From an uncultured Bacteroidales bacterium (lineage in GTDB: Bacteria > Bacteroidota > Bacteroidia > Bacteroidales > Bacteroidaceae): 33,541 bases of DNA. How positions within the stretch are numbered: the first letter of the stretch is position 1; the number at the start of each line of letters is the position of its first letter. Where the stretch lies: assembly GCA_946055515.1 (NCBI GenBank), contig CAMGGA010000006.1, positions 1 through 33,541 on the forward strand, written 5' to 3'. The translations under genes and the position numbers were made by a program. Positions 7,569 through 14,558 of the stretch are shown piece after piece. Under the pieces are notes generated by a model that saw only the letters and a list, made by a program, of their open reading frames with translations, had not been told where the DNA came from and ran no database searches.

Positions 7569-7655
7569 CAGGAGATTGGCTGCGAGGCAGCGCCGGGCCG
7601 GATAAAACCTTCTGGACTTGCACAATAAAACGCAGGCGAAAACGTTTTGATAGTT

Positions 7656-10064
7656 ATGAAACAAACCAAACATTCTATATTCTACCTCTTTTTCTTTCTT
7701 CTTTCTGCTTTTGCGGTGCTTCCGGCCGAGGCGCAGCGCAGGGCACGTATATTCGGACAGGTGAAAGACGACACGGGGGCTCCCATAGAATTGGCCACCG
7801 TGCGCGTACAGAACCAGAACGTTCTGACCTTGACCAACTTGCGGGGAGAATACTCGCTCTGGGTGGAGACTGCCGACAGCGTGCGGCTCGTCTACTCCAT
7901 GATCGGCTACGAAACGCGACGCCGCCTGCTTCGCCAGCCCATCGACAGTGTGCGCCTCGATGTGGTGCTACCGCTTTACGAGAAAGGTACGCTGGGAACG
8001 GCCGTAGTCACGGGGCAAGGCGTCCAGACCGGTAGCAACCAGCGCATCACGAAGCCCGACACGCATTTCCAGCCTTCTACCACGGGCAATGGTATCGAGG
8101 AAATCATTGCCACACAGGCTGGCGTCTCCACACACAACGAACTCTCCTCGCAATACAACGTGCGAGGCGGTTCGTTCGATGAAAACTGTGTCTACCTGAA
8201 CGGCATTGAGGTTTACCGCCCGCTGCTCGTCCGCTCCGGGCAGCAGGAAGGGCTCTCCGTCATCAATCCCGACATGACGGAGCGCATCGACTTCTCGACG
8301 GGCGGGTTTGAAGCGCGCTATGGCGACCGTATGTCGTCCGTGCTGGACATTACCTACAAGCGGCCCGAAACCTTCGAAGCCTCTGCATCGGCCTCGATGC
8401 TGGGGGCCTCCACCTACCTGGGCTGGGGCAACCGCCGTGTCAGTTTCATGACCTCCGTGCGCTACAAAACGACAAAGAGCCTGATGGGTACCACCGACAC
8501 GAAAGCGGAATATGAGCCCAAGTACCTCGACTATCAGGCGTTTTTCAGTTATCGGCCCAACCAGCGGTGGTCGTTGGAAATCCTTGGCAACTATTCCGAC
8601 AATCAGTATAAGTTCCGCCCCGAAAGCCGCGAAACCACTTTCGGCACGATGAACGACGCCAAGAAGTTCAAGGTCTATTTCGACGGCGGCGAAAACGACC
8701 TGTTCCGCACGCTTTTCGGAGCGGCCACACTGACGCGCCACTTCGGGCCCAACACGTATTTTGCCCTCCAAGGCTCCGCCTTCAAGACCCGCGAGCGGGA
8801 AACTTACGACATCCAGGGCGAATACTGGCTCAGCGAAGCCACGGGGCAGGAACAGCTCGGCGTGGGCACCTACATGGAGCACGCACGCAACCGCCTCGAG
8901 GCAACGGTCGGAAACCTCGGCCTGCGTTTCCGCACCAAGCTGAACGCCCACACGCTTCAGGCCGGACTCAACTGGACCCGCGAATCCGTGAAAGAGAATG
9001 CACGTGAGTGGGAGATGCGCGACTCCATGGGCTATTCGCTGCCCACAGACCCGCAGACCATGCGCCTCATCTACAGCCAGCGCTCCTCGACCGACATCCA
9101 GACCGTGCGGTTTGCCGCGTTCGTGCAGGACAGTTGGCGCTTCAAGACCTCCATGGGCCTGTTCAACTTCACTTATGGTGTGAGAATGAGCCATTGGGAC
9201 TGGAACGACGAGACCCTCTTCTCCCCCCGCGCTTCCATCGGCCTGCTCCCCGCTTTTTCCGACAACTGGACATTCCGCTTCGCCACGGGTGTCTACTACC
9301 AGGCCCCGTTCTACAAAGAACTGAAGGACACGACCCTCGTGGACGGACTCTCCACCGTGACCCTCAACCGCCACATCCGTTCGCAGCGTTCGGTCCATTT
9401 CGTGGCTGGCGCCGACTACACCTTCCGCCTGGCAGGCCGTCCCTACAAGTTCACGGCCGAAGCCTACTACAAGGCACTCTCCAACCTCATTCCCTATAGC
9501 GTGGACAACGTGCGCATTGTCTACTACGGCCGCAATGTGGCCAAGGGCTATGCGGCGGGTGTCGATTTCAAGCTCTACGGCGAATTTGTGCCAGGCACCG
9601 ACTCGTGGCTCACCCTTTCGCTGATGCGCACGAAGGAACAGATTGACGGTGTGTGGATTCCGCGACCCACCGACCAGCGCTACAACCTTTCGCTCTACCT
9701 TACGGACTATTTCCCCGGCACCACGCGCTGGCGCTTCACGCTGAAGGCCGCTTGGGCCGACGGCTTGCCCTTTACTGCGCCCCGCACGGACCGCACCTCC
9801 AGGATGTGGAGACCAGCGGCCTACAAACGTGTGGACATGGGCGCGAGCTACCGTCTGGTGGACAACGAAGACCGCCACCTCTCCACGGGGCTGTTCCGCT
9901 GGGTGAGAAATGTGTGGCTCGGGGCTGACTGCTTCAACCTGCTCGGCATCGACAACGTCAATTCCTACTATTGGGTCACCGACATCACCAACCGCCAGTA
10001 TGCCGTGCCGAACTACCTGACGGGCCGCTTGCTGAACATCCGCCTCCACGTGGATTTCAAGTAG
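7656..10064 (+). CDS. TonB-dependent outer-membrane receptor
   Basis: This 802-residue protein imports a ligand across the outer membrane using TonB energy. Order of parts: signal peptide (to about residue 26, ending AEAQ); a carboxypeptidase-D-like regulatory domain at about 28-110 (RIFGQVKDDTGAPIELATV); a plug domain at about 125-240 with NVRGGSFDENCVYLNGIEVY and EARYGDRMSSVLDI; then a 22-strand-type barrel to a C-terminal aromatic strand (LNIRLHVDFK). It is shorter than typical SusC proteins and has no SusD gene next to it, so it is not a standard glycan-uptake pair. ATG 7656 is preferred over TTG 7647 because it begins the signal peptide cleanly. It is monocistronic with its own promoter; I see no strong terminator after it. 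Ligand unknown. Confidence 0.9.
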   Translation: MKQTKHSIFYLFFFLLSAFAVLPAEAQRRARIFGQVKDDTGAPIELATVRVQNQNVLTLTNLRGEYSLWVETADSVRLVYSMIGYETRRRLLRQPIDSVRLDVVLPLYEKGTLGTAVVTGQGVQTGSNQRITKPDTHFQPSTTGNGIEEIIATQAGVSTHNELSSQYNVRGGSFDENCVYLNGIEVYRPLLVRSGQQEGLSVINPDMTERIDFSTGGFEARYGDRMSSVLDITYKRPETFEASASASMLGASTYLGWGNRRVSFMTSVRYKTTKSLMGTTDTKAEYEPKYLDYQAFFSYRPNQRWSLEILGNYSDNQYKFRPESRETTFGTMNDAKKFKVYFDGGENDLFRTLFGAATLTRHFGPNTYFALQGSAFKTRERETYDIQGEYWLSEATGQEQLGVGTYMEHARNRLEATVGNLGLRFRTKLNAHTLQAGLNWTRESVKENAREWEMRDSMGYSLPTDPQTMRLIYSQRSSTDIQTVRFAAFVQDSWRFKTSMGLFNFTYGVRMSHWDWNDETLFSPRASIGLLPAFSDNWTFRFATGVYYQAPFYKELKDTTLVDGLSTVTLNRHIRSQRSVHFVAGADYTFRLAGRPYKFTAEAYYKALSNLIPYSVDNVRIVYYGRNVAKGYAAGVDFKLYGEFVPGTDSWLTLSLMRTKEQIDGVWIPRPTDQRYNLSLYLTDYFPGTTRWRFTLKAAWADGLPFTAPRTDRTSRMWRPAAYKRVDMGASYRLVDNEDRHLSTGLFRWVRNVWLGADCFNLLGIDNVNSYYWVTDITNRQYAVPNYLTGRLLNIRLHVDFK

Positions 10065-10128
10065 CAAGGCGCAGATTGCCCCTGAGAGCGGACTAAAAAC
10101 AATAAATTTGTAAAATGTTTTTGATAAA

Positions 10129-10160
10129 TTTGGCCGTTATCAGATAACGGCTTACATTTG
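10129..10160 (+). promoter_or_regulatory. Promoter of the candidate small RNA
   Basis: A -33 TTTG (10129-10132), 20 bp, and -7 TACATTTG (10153-10160) match the Bacteroidetes consensus. No protein gene follows; the transcript would run into the terminator at 10284-10316. The expected start is near 10165. Confidence 0.8.
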
Positions 10161-10170
10161 CACCGTTATC
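10133..10170. promoter_or_regulatory. Palindromic operator inside the small-RNA promoter
   Basis: GCCGTTAT (10133-10140) and ATAACGGC (10144-10151) form a perfect inverted repeat with a 3-bp centre, lying exactly between the -33 and -7 boxes. A third copy of the half-site, CCGTTATC (10163-10170), overlaps the expected start site 29 bp after the first. This layout is what a dimeric repressor site would look like. The regulator is not identified. Confidence 0.7.
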
Positions 10171-10316
10171 CTACATACAATCTTTTTACCTTAATCCCGT
10201 CACATAGAACAACATGGCCGAAAGGCTGTTTTTGTGGAGACTGGGGCGCGTAAGCGACTAATACCTATCGAAAACAGTAAAAAGGCATCTCGTTGTGAAA
10301 CGTGATGCCTCTTTTT
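10165..10316 (+). ncRNA. Candidate small RNA of about 150 nt
   Basis: A promoter and an intrinsic terminator bracket about 150 nt with strong folding potential. CTTTTTAC (10182-10189) can pair with GTAAAAAG (10277-10284), closing the molecule. CCCGTC (10196-10201) can pair with GAC-U-GGG (10239-10245). Inside is a hairpin closed by a GAAA tetraloop (10214-10229). A second hairpin, CGC-GTAA-GCG (10247-10256), also has a GNRA loop. Together they could form a three-way junction. A 15-codon ORF (10214-10261, MAERLFLWRLGRVSD) lies inside, so a small peptide or leader is an alternative reading. I do not recognise a known family (not 6S, SRP, tmRNA or RNase P). Promoter and terminator make transcription likely; function is unknown. 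Confidence 0.6.
10284..10316 (+). terminator. Intrinsic terminator of the candidate small RNA
   Basis: GGCATC (10284-10289) pairs with GATGCC (10304-10309), then after one T-T mismatch CGTT (10291-10294) pairs with AACG (10299-10302) around a GTGA loop. TCTTTTT follows. Confidence 0.85.
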
Positions 10317-10454
10317 GGCTGAAACGCAAACAGAGGTTGCCCGGGAAATTTCCCTCCCGAGAGCCCCTTTCCGCGCATTCCTTATACGTATTTTTAACCC
10401 CGTTTTTTTGCTTCACATCTTCACAAAGTGTCAGTTTCTGATTGATACTCAACG

Positions 10455-10498
10455 GAAAACAGTGTGAAGGTAAAACTTTAGAACCTTCACCGGTTTTC
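10455..10498. repeat. Palindrome copy 1 (GTGAAGGT-N11-ACCTTCAC)
   Basis: GTGAAGGT (10464-10471) and ACCTTCAC (10483-10490) are perfect inverted copies around 11 nt. The stem resumes outside with GAAAAC (10455-10460) and GTTTTC (10493-10498). A closely similar palindrome lies 315 bp downstream. Confidence 0.7.
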
Positions 10499-10605
10499 GT
10501 GTATGTTTCGGATTGGGAAGAATACGCCTCGGCGGTCCTCGGGGGCGGCAAAGAAGGGCATGGGGCGGGTGCGGGCAGCATGGAAGAGGCTGCGCGAGGC
10601 TTCGG

Positions 10606-10669
10606 TGTTTCAATCGCGGCTTCCGGATTTACAAATCCTGGACTTGTTGTTTCAATCCCTGCTTCCCGA
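10606..10669. repeat. Two imperfect direct repeats, 42 bp apart
   Basis: TGTTTCAATC followed by a GCTTCC-containing tail occurs at 10606-10627 and again at 10648-10669, with a few substitutions. On the minus strand both read as EAGIET/EAAIET-like peptide units of 14 codons, so this may be a short remnant of a 42-bp repeat family. Confidence 0.5.
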
Positions 10670-10778
10670 AAGCCCAATCCACGGACAGTTGGGGGCAGGT
10701 GTGTGCGGCTGTAGCGAGGAAGTGACGGGAAAGCCGTGGAGCGGGGTGGGGGAAAGGCGGATTTTTTCGATGTGAAGC

Positions 10779-10810
10779 GTGTGAAAGGTCAAAAGTGCGA
10801 ACCTTCACAC
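10779..10810. repeat. Palindrome copy 2 (GTGTGAAAGGT-N11-ACCTTCACAC)
   Basis: GTGTGAAAGGT (10779-10789) and ACCTTCACAC (10801-10810) pair with one bulged A around 11 nt, the same loop length as copy 1. Confidence 0.7.
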
Positions 10811-10930
10811 TCTAATCCTCTGATATTCAGAAGATAAGATACTCTCTGTGAAGCTGTGAAGCCTTTTTCTCCCTATTAAATCACGTATATACACGCGTGC
10901 GCGTAAGGCGTTTGTGGCGGGTGTGTGAAG

Positions 10931-10960
10931 CCTGTGCAGGCCTGTGCAGGCCTGTGCAGG
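10931..10960. repeat. Three tandem copies of CCTGTGCAGG
   Basis: The 10-bp unit repeats exactly three times without spacers. Each unit is itself nearly palindromic (CCTG at one end, CAGG at the other). Confidence 0.9.
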
Positions 10961-10992
10961 CAAAGATGGCGCAGAAAAAAATAGCTCATTCC

Positions 10993-11024
10993 TTTGGCAA
11001 GCGAAAGTGCTTTTGCTAATTTTG
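10993..11024 (+). promoter_or_regulatory. Promoter of the DUF2520-KdsC operon
   Basis: TTTG (10993-10996), 20 bp, TAATTTTG (11017-11024). It predicts a leader of about 110 nt before ATG 11137. Confidence 0.8.
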
Positions 11025-11136
11025 CCACGCAGAAGTTTGCGTGACTCGCTCTGAAAGCGGCGCGCACAAGTTCTTTCGGCAGGAGTGCCCAAACGACTTT
11101 CGCCTTTGCGTTTCTCCCGGGGAAGACTAACCGCTA

Positions 11137-12474
11137 ATGACCATGAACAGCATGAAGACATTTTGCATGATAGGGGCTGGCAACGTGGCTTGGCATTTGG
11201 CCGCGGCATTGCAGAAAACCGGCTTGACACCACTTGGGGTGTACAGCCGGGGCATGGAGCATGCGCGCGAGTTGGCCAAACGCATCTCTTCGCCGGTGGC
11301 CACGGACAGCCTCGGACATTTGCCCGCAGCGGACCTCTACGTGCTCTCCGTGCGCGACGATGCGCTCCCCGGGGTGGCTGGGGCACTGCATGACGCCGGC
11401 GCTCCCGCTGATGCGCTCTATATCCACACGGCGGGCTGTGTAGGGCTCGACGTGCTGAGCCGCTGGTTCCGCCACTGTGCAGTGGTCTATCCGCTCCAGA
11501 CGTTCAGCAGGAGCGTGCCCGTGGACTGGACAGACATTCCCCTTTTCGTGGAAGCCTCCACCCCCGAGGCGCTCGAAACGTCCGAACGGCTTGCCCGTCA
11601 AATCTCCCGACAGGTACAGCGGCTCACGAGCCAAGGGCGCGAAGCGCTCCACGTGGCGGCGGTGTTTGCCTGCAATTTTCCGAACCACTGCTATGCTGTG
11701 GCATACTCTTTGCTCAAGGAGGCCGGCATCGACCCGTCGTGTCTCTTGCCCCTGGTCGAACAGACCGCCCGCAAGTTGCACAGCGTGGCCCCCGCCGAGG
11801 GGCAAACGGGACCTGCCGTGCGCGGCGACGCTAAGGTGATGGAGCGCCATGTGAAGGCCCTCGAGGCCCATCGGGATTGGCAAGAAATCTACAAACTGCT
11901 CAGCCGGAGCGTGCAGCGCATGGCGGGGCGTGATCCCTATAACTTTTCTATGATAGACTACGACCTGAAGAAAATAAAGGCGCTGGCCTTCGACGTGGAC
12001 GGCGTGTTGAGTACGAACTTAGTGACGCTTTTTCCCGGCGCCGAGGGTGGACCGCTCCGCTCGGCCAACATCAAGGACGGCTATGCGATGCAGCTGGCCG
12101 TGAAGTGTGGCCTGCAGTTGGCGATCATCACGGGTGGCCGCAGTGCGGCCGTACAGACGCGCTACGAGGCGCTCGGCGTGCAGCACATCTACATGGGTGC
12201 AGCCGTGAAGCTCAAGGTGCTCCACGAGTGGATGGAGGCCGAGGGACTGCGCCCCGAAGAGGTCATCTACATGGGCGACGACATCCCCGACTACGAGGTG
12301 ATGCGCGTGGTGGGTTGTCCGTGTTGTCCTGCCGACGCTGCGCCTGAAATCAAGGCCGTCTCGCGCTACGTGAGCCACGCGGCGGGCGGCATGGGCTGCG
12401 TGCGCGACGTGCTGGAGCAGGTGCTGCGGGCACAGGGCAAGTGGATGGCAAACGCCGAAGCCTTTGGGTGGTAA
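11137..12474 (+). CDS. Fusion of a DUF2520 Rossmann protein with KdsC-type Kdo-8-phosphate phosphatase
   Basis: The 445-residue product joins two proteins that I expect to be separate neighbours in related genomes. Residues 1-265 are an NAD(P)-type Rossmann domain (GAGNVA at 13-18) plus a DUF2520 helical domain ([23 protein letters not shown]); the reaction is not known. Residues 272-445 are a HAD phosphatase of the KdsC family: DVDGVL with nucleophile Asp286 and Asp288, [18 protein letters not shown], and [11 protein letters not shown]. KdsC removes phosphate from Kdo 8-phosphate in lipopolysaccharide synthesis. No stop codon separates the parts, but Met272 (ATG at 11950) sits where a free-standing KdsC would begin ([18 protein letters not shown]), so an internal start is possible. 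It leads an operon with maf 35 bp downstream. kdsD and kdsA lie 11-13 kb away. Confidence 0.85.
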   Translation: MTMNSMKTFCMIGAGNVAWHLAAALQKTGLTPLGVYSRGMEHARELAKRISSPVATDSLGHLPAADLYVLSVRDDALPGVAGALHDAGAPADALYIHTAGCVGLDVLSRWFRHCAVVYPLQTFSRSVPVDWTDIPLFVEASTPEALETSERLARQISRQVQRLTSQGREALHVAAVFACNFPNHCYAVAYSLLKEAGIDPSCLLPLVEQTARKLHSVAPAEGQTGPAVRGDAKVMERHVKALEAHRDWQEIYKLLSRSVQRMAGRDPYNFSMIDYDLKKIKALAFDVDGVLSTNLVTLFPGAEGGPLRSANIKDGYAMQLAVKCGLQLAIITGGRSAAVQTRYEALGVQHIYMGAAVKLKVLHEWMEAEGLRPEEVIYMGDDIPDYEVMRVVGCPCCPADAAPEIKAVSRYVSHAAGGMGCVRDVLEQVLRAQGKWMANAEAFGW

Positions 12475-12509
12475 ATTTGTTTTTTCATTCTTTTATTTTC
12501 TATATCGTT

Positions 12510-13091
12510 ATGCTTGACAACCTGAATAAGTACAAAGTCGTACTGGCCAGCAACTCGCCCCGACGGAAGGAGTTGCTGCAACGCTTGGGAGTGCCCTTCA
12601 AGGTGCGCACGCTGTTTGGCATTGATGAACATTATCCCGAAACCCTGCGCGGCGAGGACATCGTGCGCTACATTTCGCGCGTGAAAGCGCAGGCTTACAA
12701 GACTTCCATGGCACCCGACGAATTGCTCATCACGGCCGACACAATCGTGTGTCTCGGCGGCAAGGTGATGGGCAAGCCGAAGGATGCCGAGGGGGCAAAG
12801 GAAATGCTCCGCGAACTGTCGGGCAAGACCCATCAGGTAATCACGGGCGTGACCATCGTGACGGCCGACCGCACAGAGGACTTCGCCGTGACGACGCAGG
12901 TGACCTTTGCCGAGCTCTCGGAGGAAGAAATAGACTTCTACGTGAGCAACTATATCCCCTTCGACAAGGCCGGAGCCTATGGCATCCAGGAGTGGATAGG
13001 CATGGCGGCTGTCGAAGGCATCCGCGGTAGCTACTTCAACGTGGTGGGGCTGCCCATCCAGCGCCTCTACCAGAAACTGAAAACTTTCTAA
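12510..13091 (+). CDS. maf: Maf-family nucleoside triphosphate pyrophosphatase
   Basis: Maf proteins hydrolyse non-canonical or excess nucleotides (dTTP/UTP in the YhdE group) to monophosphates and are linked to cell-division control. The 193-residue product has ASNSPRRKELLQRLG at 13-27, ADTIV and GKPKDAEGAKEML in the middle, and DKAGAYGIQEWIG plus GSYFNVVGLPI near the end, all diagnostic. I start at ATG 12510 (MLDNLNKYK); the longer frame from 12441 only overlaps the end of the upstream gene. It lies 35 bp behind the DUF2520-KdsC fusion and 22 bp before a lipoprotein gene on the same strand, forming a three-gene operon. Confidence 0.93.
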   Translation: MLDNLNKYKVVLASNSPRRKELLQRLGVPFKVRTLFGIDEHYPETLRGEDIVRYISRVKAQAYKTSMAPDELLITADTIVCLGGKVMGKPKDAEGAKEMLRELSGKTHQVITGVTIVTADRTEDFAVTTQVTFAELSEEEIDFYVSNYIPFDKAGAYGIQEWIGMAAVEGIRGSYFNVVGLPIQRLYQKLKTF

Positions 13092-13113
13092 ACTTAACTT
13101 TTTCGATTCCGAT

Positions 13114-13620
13114 ATGTTCAAGAAAATCATGCTTCCCCTGCTTTGCCTCTTTCTGGTGGCATGCAGCGAGGATACCGACAGTGCGGAATACGCTTCGAAG
13201 CCCCCTGTCTTTGCCGAACTCACCTGCACCCCGCTCACGCCGGGCGAAACGGAAATCCGTGCGGGCCAGCGCTTCGTGGTGACTCTCGTGCAGAAACAGA
13301 AAGGCCGCTTGCTCAACACAACGAAGTATGCTTGGAGCGACCAGCAGCAGATGTTGCAGCACAAGTATGTGCCTTCGGTGGTCTACGACAACCAGTCGGA
13401 AAATCCGACAGACACGATTGTGGCCCCCAGCGCCGGTACCTATAACCTCACTTTCAAGGGTACGTACAACGCTTCGGGCAACACGCAGTGGTGGGCTCAG
13501 AAGTACGGGACCAATTCGCTCTCTACCCTGGATGACGGCACGGGCCGTGTGAACTACACCGTGGGTGGCTTGCTGTATTTCACCGTGACGGTAGACAAGA
13601 CCATCGTGGTGAATCCCTGA
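13114..13620 (+). CDS. Small lipoprotein, function unknown
   Basis: The 168-residue product begins with a lipoprotein signal peptide whose lipobox LVAC places the modified Cys at residue 17, followed by an acidic SEDTD. The mature part looks all-beta, with alternating hydrophobic strands and a C-terminal strand (LLYFTVTVDKTIVVNP), like a small Ig- or jelly-roll-type domain. I do not recognise a family. It is last in the operon with the DUF2520-KdsC gene and maf (22 bp after maf), and the strong hairpin at 13698-13739 follows. Surface or periplasmic outer-membrane anchoring is inferred from the lipobox. Confidence 0.8.
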   Translation: MFKKIMLPLLCLFLVACSEDTDSAEYASKPPVFAELTCTPLTPGETEIRAGQRFVVTLVQKQKGRLLNTTKYAWSDQQQMLQHKYVPSVVYDNQSENPTDTIVAPSAGTYNLTFKGTYNASGNTQWWAQKYGTNSLSTLDDGTGRVNYTVGGLLYFTVTVDKTIVVNP

Positions 13621-13697
13621 GCCGCTGTTGCTCGCGCTGAGGATAGGCCATGACGCATTTGTCGTGCGTGGCATCCAAGAAGCCTGCTACATACGAA

Positions 13698-13739
13698 ACT
13701 CCCCACTTGCGCACCGATTGGGCGGCGTAAGTGGGGAGT
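13698..13739. terminator. Hairpin between convergent genes, likely bidirectional terminator
   Basis: ACTCCCCACTTGCG (13698-13711) pairs with CGTAAGTGGGGAGT (13726-13739), one wobble, 14-nt loop. It lies between the lipoprotein gene (plus) and mtgA (minus). T-runs are short on both sides. Confidence 0.7.
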
Positions 13740-13763
13740 CTCGTTTCTGGGCTGGGGGAGGGG

Positions 13764-14444
13764 TTATTCCCACGTTTCCCTGGAGATGAAGCGCATCTGT
13801 TTCTGTATGTCCTTTGTGCGCTTCCGCATGTAGCGCGAGGGGCGCTGCGAACTGAATTTCAGCGGATTGGGCAGGGTGGCGGCGATGAGGGCGCAGTCCT
13901 TATCGCGGAGCTGCATGGCGGAGCAGCCGAAATGGGCACGCGCCACGGCTTCCACGCCATAGATGCTGGGCCCCATCTCGATGCTGTTGAGGTACACTTC
14001 CATGATGCGCTCTTTCGGCCAGAGCAGTTCGATGAGCACCGTGAAGTAGGCTTCGAAGCCCTTGCGCACCCAGGTGGACGAGGGCCAGAGAAAAACGTTC
14101 TTGGCCGTTTGCTGGGAAATCGTGCTCGCCCCGCGCACGCGCCCTTTCTTTTCCGCTTCGCGCACGGCGTCCTGGATGGCGCCGAAGTCGAAGCCGTGGT
14201 GACGCATGAAGTTCTGGTCTTCCGAGGCCACTACGGCTTGCGGCATTGCACGCGCCATGGAGTCGAGCGGTACCCATTGGTGGTGGATAGCTGCGGGCTT
14301 TCCGTCCATCACGTTCTCCACTGCGCGGATAACCATCAAGGGCGTGATGGGGACGGGGAGCCATCGCAGCGCAAGGACTGCGAGGACGGAAGAGAAGAGG
14401 AAGAGGAGGAAAATCCACTTGAGGATTTTGAAAATTCGACGCAT
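13764..14444 (-). CDS. mtgA: Monofunctional biosynthetic peptidoglycan transglycosylase
   Basis: This GT51 enzyme polymerises lipid II into glycan strands at the inner membrane. The 226-residue form has one N-terminal membrane anchor (about residues 10-27). The five GT51 motifs are visible: VASEDQNFMRHHGFD with catalytic Glu75, RGASTISQQTAKN, KGFEAYFTVLIELLWPKERIMEVYLN, and GPSIYGVEAVARAHFG. No transpeptidase domain follows, so it is the monofunctional type. I start at ATG 14444 (MRRIFKILKW) because the longer frame would begin inside the terminator of the upstream DUF3127 gene. It lies 114 bp downstream of that gene, with a terminator and an 18-bp palindrome between, so it may have its own promoter, which I cannot pinpoint. 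Confidence 0.92.
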   Translation of the reverse strand: MRRIFKILKWIFLLFLFSSVLAVLALRWLPVPITPLMVIRAVENVMDGKPAAIHHQWVPLDSMARAMPQAVVASEDQNFMRHHGFDFGAIQDAVREAEKKGRVRGASTISQQTAKNVFLWPSSTWVRKGFEAYFTVLIELLWPKERIMEVYLNSIEMGPSIYGVEAVARAHFGCSAMQLRDKDCALIAATLPNPLKFSSQRPSRYMRKRTKDIQKQMRFISRETWE

Positions 14445-14477
14445 GAAACGGAAGAATTTGGTGGGGGGAAAGGAAAA

Positions 14478-14507
14478 CGGGTGTGCCCTCTTGCGGAGAC
14501 ACACCCG
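14478..14507 (-). terminator. Terminator of the DUF3127 gene
   Basis: CGGGTGTG (14478-14485) and CACACCCG (14500-14507) form a perfect stem. On the minus strand it is followed by TTTTCCTTTCC. Confidence 0.75.
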
Positions 14508-14526
14508 TGAAGGGGGGAAGTGGTTT

Positions 14527-14544
14527 CCTGGACCCGGGTCCAGG
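14527..14544. repeat. Perfect 18-bp palindrome
   Basis: CCTGGACCCGGGTCCAGG reads the same on both strands with no spacer. It sits 15 bp after the DUF3127 stop and 83 bp before the mtgA start. Confidence 0.8.
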
Positions 14545-14558
14545 GCACTTGCTGTGGA

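Larger units (their letters stand above)
7306..7655. other. Divergent intergenic region between tRNA-Gly and the TonB receptor
   Basis: It holds the two divergent promoters at 7324-7354 and 7538-7568, and a promoter-like sequence at about 7379-7405 that resembles the receptor promoter but lacks the TA of the -7 box. No credible protein or RNA gene is seen; the frames through it are not coding-like. Confidence 0.6.
10065..11136. other. 1.07-kb region with no protein gene: small-RNA locus and repeats
   Basis: The left third holds the promoter, operator, candidate small RNA and terminator at 10129-10316. From about 10400 to 10960 it is repeat-rich: two similar palindromes, a pair of imperfect 42-bp-spaced repeats, three tandem decamers and many GTGAAG/CTTCAC hexamers. 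The right end holds the promoter of the DUF2520-KdsC operon. Frames through it (for example 10258-10677 minus, 10442-10714 plus) encode low-complexity, repeat-derived peptides and are not credible genes. Confidence 0.6.

Noticed and set aside
7656-10064. SusC/SusD-type glycan-uptake locus
   Set aside because: There is no SusD-like gene or glycoside hydrolase beside the receptor.
7968-10067. 699-codon open frame antisense to the TonB receptor
   Set aside because: GC-rich codon use leaves antisense frames open; the plus-strand protein has clear domains, the antisense one none.
10606-10669. GTTTCAATC repeats as a CRISPR array
   Set aside because: Only two imperfect copies, 42 bp apart, with no spacer pattern and no cas genes in the window.
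10258-10714. Short ORFs on both strands in the repeat region
   Set aside because: Their peptides follow the DNA repeats and no start or family signal supports them.
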